Part shown: positions 14,966 to 22,520 of the stretch, piece by piece
Layout of the letters: the number at the start of each line of letters is the position of its first letter
Position numbering within the stretch: position 1 is the first letter of the stretch
Assembly (NCBI GenBank): GCA_016209535.1
Contig: JACQVW010000621.1
Location: 1-33,740, forward strand
Direction of reading: 5' to 3'
Length of the DNA: 33,740 nt
DNA from: Planctomycetota bacterium
GTDB lineage: Bacteria; Planctomycetota; UBA8108; SXIK01
Program-made: the position numbers and the translations under genes
Notes under the pieces: model-generated
What the model saw: the letters and a program-made list of their open reading frames with translations, nothing else
What the model was told of the DNA's origin: nothing
Databases searched by the model: none

Positions 14966-16707
14966 CGGCCGGCGAGCGGAGGTCGACCTTCCTGCGAGCC
15001 CGCCGGCGGGGTCTCGTCGTAGCCTTCGCGGGGCTCCTGGCGGGCGCGCCGGCGCTCGCCTCGCCGGAAGGCGGCGCGACGCCGCGGGCCGATGGGCCCT
15101 GCCTCGCGTTCCCCGCCGGGGAGGACGCCGCGTTCCTGCTCGAGGCCGGCGGCGGGCCGCCGCGAGCCCGCGTCCTCGACGTCGACGGTCGCGAGGCGGC
15201 ACCGCCGGCCGTCGAGACGACGCCCGCCGGCGCCTTGCGCCTCGTGGCGCGCGGCCTCCTGCCGGGGCACTACCGCCTCGTGATGGACACGGGCGCCGAG
15301 GCGGACGCGGCGCGACGCGCGACTCCTTTCGCCGTCTTGCCGCCCGGGATCCCGCGGGAGCCCGCGGCCGGGACCGCCATCGCGGCCGATGCGGCGCTCT
15401 CGTGGCTCGTCGCGCGGCCAGGGGCCCCCCTGGACGGCGTGAGGGAGGCGATCCAGCTCGCGCGGCGCGCCGGGATCCGCCTCCTCCGCGACCGCATCGC
15501 CTGGGAGGAGGTCGAGCCGCGGCCGGGGGAATACCGCTGGGGCCGCTACGACGCCGTCGCAACGGCCTGCCGCGAGGCCGGGATCGACGTCTACCAGATC
15601 TTCCACGCCTCGCCCTCCTGGTCGCGGGCCGACCGCGACTCGAAGCGCATGCCCGACGACCTCCGCGCCGCGTACCGCTTCGCCCGCGCCGCGGCCGAGC
15701 GCTTCCGCGGCCGCGTCGTCGCCTGGGAGCCCTGGAACGAGCCCGACATCCCGGTCTTCAGCACGGACCCGGCCGACCAGGTCGCCGCGTTCCAGAAGGC
15801 GGCGTACCTGGGCTTCAAGGCGGGCGACCCCGGCGCGGCGGTGCTCATGGTCTCGCTGGCCCACCCGCCGGGCCCCTTCGTCGAGGGCTTCCTCGAGAAC
15901 GAGACGGGCCCGTTCCTCGACGCCTACAACTACCACACGTACGAGGGTCTCGACGGACTGCCGCACTACATCGAGAACGGCGTCCAGTTCGGGCTCCTCG
16001 AGCGGGACCGCGCGCCGGGGCCCGGGTACGCGGCCCTCGCGGCGCTCGCGGCCGCCCTCGGCGAGGCGAAGGCACCGCGCCGGCTCGAGGCCCTGCCGGC
16101 GGGCGCCGCGGGCTGGCTCTTCTCGCGGGGCGACGGCCGCGAGGCGGCTGCGTTGTGGGCTCGCGAGGAGGCGCCGGTGACGCTCCCGGCCGGCCTCGAG
16201 GCCAGGGACATGTACGGGCGTTCGCTCGGCGCGGGCCCCGGCGGAGCGCTCGTGCTCGGGAGCAAGGTGACCTACGCCGTCGGCAGGCCCGACGCCTTCG
16301 CCGCGTGGCGGCCCGGCGAGGCGCCGCGGCCCGGCTCGATCGCGCCCGCGCCGTTCTCGCTCGCGCCCGTGGTCCTCCGCTTCGTCTTCCCGGCGGACTG
16401 CGCCGAGAAGCCCAAGGAGGCCTGGCGCGTTCCGGCGGACGGCGCGCTCGCGGGGCAGCTCCAGGTCTACAACTTCTCGGGCGAGCCCTTCCGCGGCAAC
16501 CTGCGGATCGAGCCCGAGCCGGGGCTCGCGGCGGAGCCCGCCGAGGCGGCCGTGCGGGTCGGGCCGCACGGGCTCGAGACGGTGGAGGTCCGCCTCCGCT
16601 GGGAGGCCGCCGGCCCGCCGGTCCGCAGGGCGCGGGCCTTCGCGCTCGCCGAGGGCGGCCAGGGCTCGCGCTCGAGCGCCGCCCTGGTTAGGATCGTGGG
16701 TCCGTGA
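14962..16707 (+). CDS. Secreted clan GH-A (GH39-like) glycoside hydrolase lacking its nucleophile segment
   Basis: GTG at 14962 overlaps the isomerase stop and gives 581 residues with a basic, hydrophobic signal (RARRRGLVVAFAGLLAGAPA). After a beta domain comes a TIM barrel: GIRLLRDRIAWEEVEPRPGE, then VVAWEPWNEPDIP, whose Asn-Glu pair holds the acid/base. At YNYHTYEGLDG (about residue 330) the sequence jumps to LPHYIENGVQFGLL, which in such proteins belongs near the barrel's last strand. The intervening strands, including the Thr/Ser-Glu nucleophile segment, seem to be missing, perhaps 80-100 residues. The junction (about 15958) is in frame, so a protein is still encoded, probably catalytically dead. 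The C-terminus is beta-sandwich-like. The family call comes from motifs only. Confidence 0.72.
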   Translation: MTAGERRSTFLRARRRGLVVAFAGLLAGAPALASPEGGATPRADGPCLAFPAGEDAAFLLEAGGGPPRARVLDVDGREAAPPAVETTPAGALRLVARGLLPGHYRLVMDTGAEADAARRATPFAVLPPGIPREPAAGTAIAADAALSWLVARPGAPLDGVREAIQLARRAGIRLLRDRIAWEEVEPRPGEYRWGRYDAVATACREAGIDVYQIFHASPSWSRADRDSKRMPDDLRAAYRFARAAAERFRGRVVAWEPWNEPDIPVFSTDPADQVAAFQKAAYLGFKAGDPGAAVLMVSLAHPPGPFVEGFLENETGPFLDAYNYHTYEGLDGLPHYIENGVQFGLLERDRAPGPGYAALAALAAALGEAKAPRRLEALPAGAAGWLFSRGDGREAAALWAREEAPVTLPAGLEARDMYGRSLGAGPGGALVLGSKVTYAVGRPDAFAAWRPGEAPRPGSIAPAPFSLAPVVLRFVFPADCAEKPKEAWRVPADGALAGQLQVYNFSGEPFRGNLRIEPEPGLAAEPAEAAVRVGPHGLETVEVRLRWEAAGPPVRRARAFALAEGGQGSRSSAALVRIVGP

Positions 16708-16720
16708 GGTGCGTGAACCC

Positions 16721-17122
16721 ATGTTCCGGATCGTCAAGCGGCTCCGCTTCTGCTTCGGCCACCGCATCCCCGGGCACCCGGGGAAGTGCGCGCGGCTCCA
16801 CGGCCACGAGGCGCTCCTCGAGGTCGAGCTCGCGAGCGACCGCCTCGACGCGCTCGGCATGGTGCGCGACTTCGCCGACGTGAAGCGGCGGGTCCAGGCC
16901 ATCCTCGACGAGGGCTTCGACCACCGCACGCTGCTCCACAGGGACGACCCCCTCGTGGCGGCGCTCCGGGCCGCCGGCGAGGAGCCCGTGGTCCTCGACG
17001 AGAACCCGACGGCCGAGAACATCGCGCGGCGGATCCTCCTCGAGGCGCGGGAGCGCGGGCTCCCCGTGGCGTGCGTGCGGCTCTGGGAGACGCCGGACTC
17101 CTACGCCGAGCACGCTCCGTGA
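16721..17122 (+). CDS. queD: QueD-like 6-carboxytetrahydropterin synthase / 6-pyruvoyl-tetrahydropterin synthase family
   Basis: The product is 133 residues, the usual QueD length. Zinc ligands are H14, H27 and H29, the last two in CARLHGHE, where C23 is the catalytic cysteine of the CxxxHGH motif typical of QueD. GMVRDFADVK, FDHRTL (D67, H68), NPTAENIA and LWETPDSYAEH complete the family pattern. In the queuosine pathway the enzyme converts dihydroneopterin triphosphate to carboxytetrahydropterin in the cytoplasm; some relatives make other pterins. ATG 16721 is preferred over the in-frame GTG at 16709 because GAGG stands 10 bases before it and the family begins at MFRI. It sits 13 bp after the glycosidase and overlaps the next gene by 4 bp, with no other queuosine gene nearby. 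Confidence 0.83.
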   Translation: MFRIVKRLRFCFGHRIPGHPGKCARLHGHEALLEVELASDRLDALGMVRDFADVKRRVQAILDEGFDHRTLLHRDDPLVAALRAAGEEPVVLDENPTAENIARRILLEARERGLPVACVRLWETPDSYAEHAP

Positions 17123-18093
17123 GCGCCCGCGGCGCCCCGAGCCTCGAGGAGATCGAGGAGGCCGCGGCGGTCGTGCACGCCGCGATCGCGCCCACGCCGC
17201 AGATCCGGTGGCCCCTCCTCTCGGAGCGCGCCGGGGCCGAGGTGTGGGTGAAGCACGAGAACCACACGCCGATCGGCTCCTTCAAGATCCGCGGCGGCGT
17301 CCTCTACCTCCACGAGCTCCTGCGCCGCGGCCCGAGGCCCCCGGGCGTCATCGCCGCGACGCGCGGCAACCACGGCCAGAGCGTGGCCTACGCGGCGCGC
17401 CTCCACGGCCTGCCCGCCGTCCTCGTCGTGCCCCACGGGAACAGCCGCTCGAAGAACGCGGCCATGCGCGCCCTCGGGGCCGAGCTCGTCGAGCACGGGC
17501 ACGACTTCCAGGCGGCCTACGAGCGCCTAGGCGAGCTCGCGGCGGCTCGAGGGCTCCACGCGGTGCCGTCGTTCCACCCCACCCTCGTCCTCGGGATCAC
17601 CTCGTATCCCCTCGAGCTCTTCCGCGCCGTGCGCGAGATCGACGCGGTCTACGTCCCCATCGGCCTGGGCTCGGGCATCTGCGCCGTGATCGCCGCCCGG
17701 AACGCGCTCGGCCTCCGCACGCGGGTCGTGGGCGTCGTGGCCGAGAAGGCGCCCGCGTACGCGCTCTCCTTCGCGAGGGGCGAGCCCGTGGCCACGAGCT
17801 CGGCGGACACGATCGCCGACGGCGTCGCCTGCCGCGTGCCGGACCCCGAGGCCTTCGCGATCATCCGGCGCGGCGCGGACCGGATCGTCGCGGTCTCGGA
17901 GGACGAGATCCGCGCCGCCGTGCGGGGCTACTTCGACGACACGCACAACGCCGCCGAGGGCGCCGGCGCCGCGCCCCTGGCGGCCCTCCTCAAGGAGCGC
18001 GCGGCGATGGCCGGGAGGCGCGTCGCCCTCGACCTCACGGGGTCGAACGTGGACCGGGAGGTGTACCGGGAGATGCTCGAGGGGGCGAGGTAG
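17119..18093 (+). CDS. PLP-dependent threonine/serine dehydratase-like enzyme
   Basis: A 324-residue fold-type II PLP enzyme beginning at GTG 17119, which overlaps the preceding TGA. The Schiff-base lysine is K56 in HTPIGSFKIRGG. The substrate loop is ATRGNHGQSVAYAA and the phosphate-binding glycine loop is PIGLGSGICAV. There is no C-terminal ACT regulatory domain, so it resembles catabolic threonine/serine dehydratases more than biosynthetic IlvA. Such enzymes deaminate threonine or serine to 2-oxo acids in the cytoplasm; close relatives act on other hydroxy-amino acids, so the substrate is not certain. It is the last gene of the run from 14069 and ends in TAG only 2 bp from the stop of the convergent gene. 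Confidence 0.85.
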   Translation: MSARGAPSLEEIEEAAAVVHAAIAPTPQIRWPLLSERAGAEVWVKHENHTPIGSFKIRGGVLYLHELLRRGPRPPGVIAATRGNHGQSVAYAARLHGLPAVLVVPHGNSRSKNAAMRALGAELVEHGHDFQAAYERLGELAAARGLHAVPSFHPTLVLGITSYPLELFRAVREIDAVYVPIGLGSGICAVIAARNALGLRTRVVGVVAEKAPAYALSFARGEPVATSSADTIADGVACRVPDPEAFAIIRRGADRIVAVSEDEIRAAVRGYFDDTHNAAEGAGAAPLAALLKERAAMAGRRVALDLTGSNVDREVYREMLEGAR

Positions 18094-18095
18094 GC

Positions 18096-19187
18096 CTATC
18101 CCGGCCGGATCGGGTACTTCCCGTACCGCTTCACCGCCTCGGCCATGGCGATGAAGTTCTCGTAGGGCACGTACTCGGTCACGGAGTTCGAGGACCCGCA
18201 GCAGTAGCCGCCGCCCGGGCCGAGCGCCGCGATGCGCTCGTGCACCTCCGCCTCGACCTGCTCCTGGGTGCCGAGGGTGAGGGTCGAGTCGAGGTCGATG
18301 TTCCCGCAGACGCAGAGGCGGCCGGCGTGGCGGCGCTACACCTCGGCGATGTCCATGGAGGCGCGCTCGCAGGGGTGGAGGGCGTCGAAGCCGCAGGCGA
18401 CGATGTCGTCGAGGACGGCGTAGAGCCGGCCGTCGGAGTGGTAGAGGTACGGGAGCCCGCGGGCGTGGACCAGCTCGCCGATCCTCCGGTCCCAGGGGAA
18501 CACGTGCTCCCGAAGGAAGCCCGGACGGACCATCAGCCCGCCCGAGTGGGCCAGGTCGTCGGGCATGCAGACGGCGCCCACGCACTCGAGGTCGAGGACC
18601 CTGTCGACGACGCGCTCCTGGATCTCGCCCACGCGCCGCAGGAGCCGCGGGACGACCGGCGATCCCTCGGCCAGGGCGAGGCAGAACGCCTCCATGCCCA
18701 TGAGCATCCAGGAGGCGCTGAAGATGTAGCCCACGTTGGCGATCACTTTGGCGCCCGGCGGGAGGAGCCTGCCGAGTCGCTCGATGGCCCCGAAGCTGAA
18801 GTCGTCCGCCCGCGGCCAGGGGAAGCGCTCGAAGGACTCCTCGTCGCGGATGACCCCGCGGACCTCCTCGGCCCACATGCGGGTGCTCGTGCCCTCGGCG
18901 AAGGGGTTGTACCGGGCGGCGACGGCCTTCAGCACGCCCGTCTGCTCGGCGGTGGCGCCCATGACGCCGCTCGCCTCGCCGCGCACGGTCTGCCGCAGGC
19001 CGATCGAGACGGGGACGAAGTCGTAGCCCGCCCCGAGGAAGAACTCGACCTCGTCCTGGAGGGTCAACGGGGGCCGCCCCAGGAACCGCGCCTTGATGGC
19101 CTGGTCCACGGAGAGATCGAAGAGCGGCACCCGCTCGGGCTCGCCCCGGGAGAGCAAGGCTACCTTGAGGTTCTCGAAGTCGGCCAT
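18096..19187 (-). pseudogene. Uroporphyrinogen-decarboxylase-family protein interrupted by an amber codon
   Basis: The frame from ATG 19187 to TAG 18096 would encode 363 residues of the UroD/methyltransferase TIM-barrel family: N-terminal RVPLFDLSVDQAIKARFLG, then VPVSIGLRQT, ANVGYIFSASWMLMG, GLPYLYHSDGRLYAVLDDI and DALHPCERASMDIAEV. At codon 284 a TAG (18338-18336) replaces the lysine expected in AEVKRRHAG. The frame then continues intact with RLCVCGNIDLDSTLTLGT, GGGYCCGSSNSV and YENFIAMAEAVKRYG. The stop truncates the last barrel strands. A GAGGAG lies 12 bases upstream of the start. Such proteins in Planctomycetes are usually not haem enzymes but putative corrinoid-dependent or decarboxylase-like enzymes of unknown substrate. 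Confidence 0.82.
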
Positions 19188-19330
19188 GGCATCGCTGGAC
19201 TCCTCGGTGGGGGAACGAGCGAAACGATAGCGGCTCGGGGCCCGCGCCGGTGTGACCTCGAGCACGATCGCGGGTGCGCCTTCCCGCCAAGATAAGGAGC
19301 TTCCCCACGCCAACCCCTCCGGAGGGTCTC

Positions 19331-21310
19331 ATGACCGCTGTCCCTCGCTCGTGGAGGCGGCTCACCGCGCCGCTCCTCCTGGTGACGCTCGCCGCCGCTG
19401 GACCGGCCGCCTCGCGCGAGGTGGAGATCCGGATCGATGTGTCGAAGCCGGGGCCCGCGATCCACCCGTACGTCTACGGGCAGTTCATCGAGCACCTCGG
19501 CCGCTGCATCCGGGGAGGGATCTGGGCCGAGATGCTTCGCGACCGGAAGCTCCTCCTCGAGCCTGGCAAGTCCTGGGAGGTCGTCAAGCCCGAGGGCGCG
19601 CTGTTCGAGGTCCTCCACGACACGGCGGGGGCCTACTGCGGCGAGCGGTGCACGGCGCTCTGGGCGCGGGACCCGAAGGGCGGGAGGTGCGGGATCCGCC
19701 AGGGCGGGCTCGGGATCGTCGCGGGGAAGGAGTACGTGGGCCGCGCGGTGCTCGCGCACGCCGGCGAGCCCGCGCCCGTGGAGGTCCGACTCTCGTGGGG
19801 AGACGGCGCCGCCGCCGGAGAGTCGGTCGACCTCGCCGACGTGGGGTCCAGCTACCGGACGTTCCCCTTTCGCTTCCGCGCCGGCGCCACGACGGACGCC
19901 GCGGTCCTCTCGATCACCGTCTCGAGGCCCGCCTACCTCTGGGTCGCCTGCCTCTCCCTCATGCCCGCCGACAACGTGAAGGGCATGCGGCCGGACACGC
20001 TCGAGCTCATCCGGCGGCTCGCGCCGCCCATCACGCGGTGGCCCGGCGGGAACTTCGTGTCGGGGTACCTCTGGAAGGACGCCATCGGCGACCGCGACCG
20101 CCGCCCGCCCCGCTGGGAGCGCGCCTGGAGCGACGTGGAGGACAACGACTTCGGCCTCGATGAGTTCCTCGACTTCTGCGACGCCGTGAAGACGGAGCCC
20201 TACATCGCGGTCAACTCGGGCCTCGGGAGCGTCGCCGACGCCGCGGACGAGGTGGAGTACTCCAACGGCCCGCCCGAGAGCCGCTGGGGCTCCGAGCGGG
20301 CGCGGAACGGCCGCACGGCTCCGTACCGCGTCGCCTGGTGGGGGATCGGGAACGAGATGTACGGGAGCTGGCAGCTCGGGAACGTGCCCGCCGAGCGCTA
20401 CGCGCTCCGCCACGAGGCGTTCGTGCGCGCCCTGCGCGAGCGGGATCCGGGGATCAAGGTCATCGCCGTGGGCGCGCCCGGAGCCTGGAACGACGTCATC
20501 GTGCCGCGGTGCGCTTCGAGCATGGACCTCCTGAGCGCCCACCACTACTCGGAGAGGCGCTTCCGGCTCCCCCTCACGCCCGAGGACGCGAGGATGTACG
20601 AGGAGGGCTTCCTCGCCTACTCGGGGAGCGTGGCCCAAGGCGTGCGCGGGCTGGTGGAGGACCTGAGGCGGAGGCGGGGGAAAGGCGACGCGGCGGCCGA
20701 CCGCCTCCGCCTCGCCGTCGACGAGTGGGGGATCGTGCGCGACTGGAATTCCGCGCCCGACGGTCCCGGGATCGGTGCCTTCGAGCACTACTACTCTCTC
20801 GGTGACGCGATCGCCGTCGCCCGCGGGCTCCACGAGATCCTTCGGTCCGCGGACCTCGTGACCATGGCGAACTGGGCGCAGGCGGTGAACGTCATCGGAG
20901 CGATCAAGACGAGCCGCACCGCCGCGGCCCTCGACCCGGTGGGCCACGTCCTCGCCCTCTACAGGCACCGCGTCGGAGATCGGCTCGTCCCCATCGCGGC
21001 CGCCGGCGACGCGCCCGTGGACGCCATCGCGGGCTGGCGGGGCGAGACCTCGGACGAGGGGACGCTCTCGGTGGCCCTCGTCAACTACTCGCCGGGGGAG
21101 GCGGTCGCGGCGCGCATCGAAGTCGAGGGCGCTCGCGGCGGCGGCACGCGGCACGCCTGGCGCATCGAGGGCCCTTCCCTCGGCGCGACGAACGTCCCGG
21201 GCAAGCCGGAGGAGGTGACGACGCGCGAGCTGCACGCGCTGCCGCCCGTCGCGGAGCCCCTCCTCCTCCCGCCTCGCTCCATCACCGTGGTCGAGGCGAC
21301 GTGGCCGTAG
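19331..21310 (+). CDS. Secreted GH51 alpha-L-arabinofuranosidase
   Basis: A 659-residue product whose ATG follows GGAGG at 4-6 bases spacing, with a signal peptide (LTAPLLLVTLAAAGPAAS). The N-terminus HPYVYGQFIEHLGRCIRGG is the family hallmark. A carbohydrate-binding-like beta domain interrupts the barrel at about 110-220, as in many GH51 proteins. RWPGGNFVSGYLWKD precedes the acid/base glutamate E342 in GIGNEMYGSW; the nucleophile is E465 in VDEWG. The C-terminal beta-sandwich includes TLSVALVNYSPGE and ends at VEATWP. GH51 enzymes release terminal arabinofuranose from arabinan, arabinoxylan or arabinogalactan. All expected regions are present, in contrast to several neighbours. The gene is divergent from the UroD-like gene with 143 bp between the starts. 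Confidence 0.9.
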   Translation: MTAVPRSWRRLTAPLLLVTLAAAGPAASREVEIRIDVSKPGPAIHPYVYGQFIEHLGRCIRGGIWAEMLRDRKLLLEPGKSWEVVKPEGALFEVLHDTAGAYCGERCTALWARDPKGGRCGIRQGGLGIVAGKEYVGRAVLAHAGEPAPVEVRLSWGDGAAAGESVDLADVGSSYRTFPFRFRAGATTDAAVLSITVSRPAYLWVACLSLMPADNVKGMRPDTLELIRRLAPPITRWPGGNFVSGYLWKDAIGDRDRRPPRWERAWSDVEDNDFGLDEFLDFCDAVKTEPYIAVNSGLGSVADAADEVEYSNGPPESRWGSERARNGRTAPYRVAWWGIGNEMYGSWQLGNVPAERYALRHEAFVRALRERDPGIKVIAVGAPGAWNDVIVPRCASSMDLLSAHHYSERRFRLPLTPEDARMYEEGFLAYSGSVAQGVRGLVEDLRRRRGKGDAAADRLRLAVDEWGIVRDWNSAPDGPGIGAFEHYYSLGDAIAVARGLHEILRSADLVTMANWAQAVNVIGAIKTSRTAAALDPVGHVLALYRHRVGDRLVPIAAAGDAPVDAIAGWRGETSDEGTLSVALVNYSPGEAVAARIEVEGARGGGTRHAWRIEGPSLGATNVPGKPEEVTTRELHALPPVAEPLLLPPRSITVVEATWP

Positions 21311-21345
21311 GGGCGTGTCGCGCGGTAGGCGCACTGGGGCTCAGG

Positions 21346-21371
21346 CCTGCTGGTTCGGGGCCAGCGGGTTT
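21346..21371 (+). terminator. Hairpin plus TTT after the arabinofuranosidase gene
   Basis: CCTGCTGG (21346-21353) pairs with CCAGCGGG (21361-21368) with one G-T pair, around a 7-nt loop. It is followed by TTT (21369-21371), 35 bp after the GH51 stop. It is the best intrinsic-terminator candidate in the window and separates the GC-rich glycosidase from the lower-GC operon. Confidence 0.5.
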
Positions 21372-21427
21372 ACCCAACGCTCCAACCGGACTAAGATGTG
21401 GGTCTCACGACCAACGAGACAAGGGAT

Positions 21428-21817
21428 ATGCATCGGCCTTTTTATCGTTCCATGAAGATGTCGCCAGTGGGACGCCCCGTCTGCGGCCCGACTGCGCGAA
21501 CCCTCGGGGCACGGATCCCCGATGACATAGAACCCGACCTGGAAGGCAGGGTCCGCCCCGGCACAGGGGGCATGTCGGTCGCGCCGGGAGACCCTCTCCT
21601 CCTTCCACCTCACCGGCGCCCTGGGCATCTGGCCGGCGGGTACGGGAAGGACCCAGCATGGGAGATCATCGAGGAGCAACTCGGGAACGAGCTCCAGCTT
21701 CGTCTTGATCCGCGAGAGCCAGGCGAGCATGCTCTCGTGGAACCATGCTCTCCGGTGCTGCTGGACGCCTATCAGCAGGCGCTATGCGACACGGCTCCTC
21801 GGTGGAGGCGTCTATGA
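21428..21817 (+). CDS. Tse2-like ADP-ribosyltransferase toxin candidate
   Basis: About 129 residues from ATG 21428; a GTG at 21398 would add 10. The order of motifs PFYRSMK, GRPVCGPTARTLGARIPDDI, GRVRPGTGGMSV, LPPHRRP and ALVEPCSPVLLDAYQQAL follows small bacterial proteins related to Pseudomonas Tse2. There, similar R-S/T, 'pDtGGtSV' and terminal 'MPAKPM' elements build an ADP-ribosyltransferase-like fold. Tse2 is a cytoplasmic toxin neutralised by a small partner. The stop overlaps the next ATG as ATGA, the usual toxin-immunity or toxin-antitoxin coupling. GC is lower than in the flanking enzymes, which suggests horizontal gain. No Shine-Dalgarno of normal spacing is seen. The similarity is recalled from motif patterns, not computed. 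Confidence 0.6.
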   Translation: MHRPFYRSMKMSPVGRPVCGPTARTLGARIPDDIEPDLEGRVRPGTGGMSVAPGDPLLLPPHRRPGHLAGGYGKDPAWEIIEEQLGNELQLRLDPREPGEHALVEPCSPVLLDAYQQALCDTAPRWRRL

Positions 21818-22074
21818 GCGACGCCGGCATTTGCTACGAGAGGCTCGAGGTCCGAATCCTTCGGGGCCGGGCGCTGGGCATCCTGCCGGAGGAGACCGAG
21901 GACGTGATCCTGGAGGAGATGGACGCCCTCTGGCGTCTCATGACCTCGGAGGAACGCGCCGCTGCGAATGCCCGTGTTCAGGAGGCCCGGCGGACCATGG
22001 CTCCCGCGGACATGAAGCTCAAGGACGTATCGCTCTCCGATGGCGACTCCAGGCTCCCGCGTGAGGCTGCCTGA
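21814..22074 (+). CDS. Small acidic protein, possible antitoxin/immunity partner of the Tse2-like toxin
   Basis: The product is 86 residues and starts at ATG 21814, overlapping the upstream stop by 4 bp, with GGAGG (21804-21808) 5 bases before it. The sequence is helical and acidic (PEETEDVILEEMDALWRLMT, SEERAAANARVQEA), then a strand-like tail (MKLKDVSLSDG). There is no signal peptide or membrane segment. The coupling and size fit an antidote to the preceding toxin-like protein, though no DNA-binding motif is obvious. It shares a TGATG overlap with the third gene. The family is not firmly recognised; the role is inferred from position. Confidence 0.6.
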   Translation: MSDAGICYERLEVRILRGRALGILPEETEDVILEEMDALWRLMTSEERAAANARVQEARRTMAPADMKLKDVSLSDGDSRLPREAA

Positions 22075-22469
22075 TGCTGCTCGTCGCGCAACGAGTGATG
22101 TCGACGAGGCACCGCGTGCAAGGGGTCAACACCTATCGGTATCGCCACGGATCCGGGTCTTGGCCGGCCGACCCGCGCGTCATGCTCGATGATCCGAGCA
22201 AGACCCTGGAACGAAAGGACGTCCATCTCCGGCCCGGCGGCAACCGGGTAGTCAGCTTCCTGGACGTCGCGGCCCCAGATGGCGTTCTCCTTGGCGAGCT
22301 CCTCGACCGGTTGAACGAGCTCAAGAGCCAGGCGCCGCCCCTGGAATTCCCGCTCGAGCGAGTGCTGGGCCCGTGTGCGGTTCGTTTCGCCGTCGAAGGA
22401 CGCATCCTCCCTTTCTGGCGCGGAGAGCTGGAGGATCTCATCCAGCACCTCATGGTCGTCATCACTTGA
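22074..22469 (+). CDS. Uncharacterised third protein of the toxin-like operon
   Basis: The product is 131 residues, starting at ATG 22074 within a TGATG overlap with the previous stop. A second ATG (codon 9, 22098) before STRHRVQGVNTYRYRHGSG is possible. It contains no signal peptide or membrane helix. It is mixed alpha/beta with conserved-looking acidic and aromatic positions (FLDVAAPDGVLLGELLDRLN, ILPFWRGELEDLIQHL). I do not recognise it. Its coupled position suggests it works with the toxin-like pair, for example as a chaperone, second immunity protein or effector accessory. It ends 41 bp from the convergent beta-helix gene, with a strong hairpin between. Confidence 0.5.
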   Translation: MLLVAQRVMSTRHRVQGVNTYRYRHGSGSWPADPRVMLDDPSKTLERKDVHLRPGGNRVVSFLDVAAPDGVLLGELLDRLNELKSQAPPLEFPLERVLGPCAVRFAVEGRILPFWRGELEDLIQHLMVVIT

Positions 22470-22497
22470 GGCGGTGAAGGACTGGATGCCCGAGATG

Positions 22498-22520
22498 GGG
22501 GCCGTGAACCTCACGGCCCC
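22498..22520. terminator. 10-bp perfect hairpin between convergent genes
   Basis: GGGGCCGTGA (22498-22507) and TCACGGCCCC (22511-22520) pair perfectly around ACC. The right arm contains the stop codon of the minus-strand beta-helix gene. This is a plausible bidirectional terminator for the two converging transcripts, although no T-run follows in either direction. Confidence 0.5.

Noticed and set aside
14132-18338. Genome-wide amber (TAG) recoding as an explanation of the in-frame TAGs
   Set aside because: TAG ends intact genes at 18093, 18096, 21310 and 27506, and the third in-frame stop is TGA, which also ends most genes here. Simple nonsense changes or sequence errors fit better.
19274-19331. 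Upstream ATG (19274) as the start of the arabinofuranosidase
   Set aside because: It overlaps the divergent promoter region, and the ATG at 19331 has a good GGAGG site and directly begins the signal peptide.
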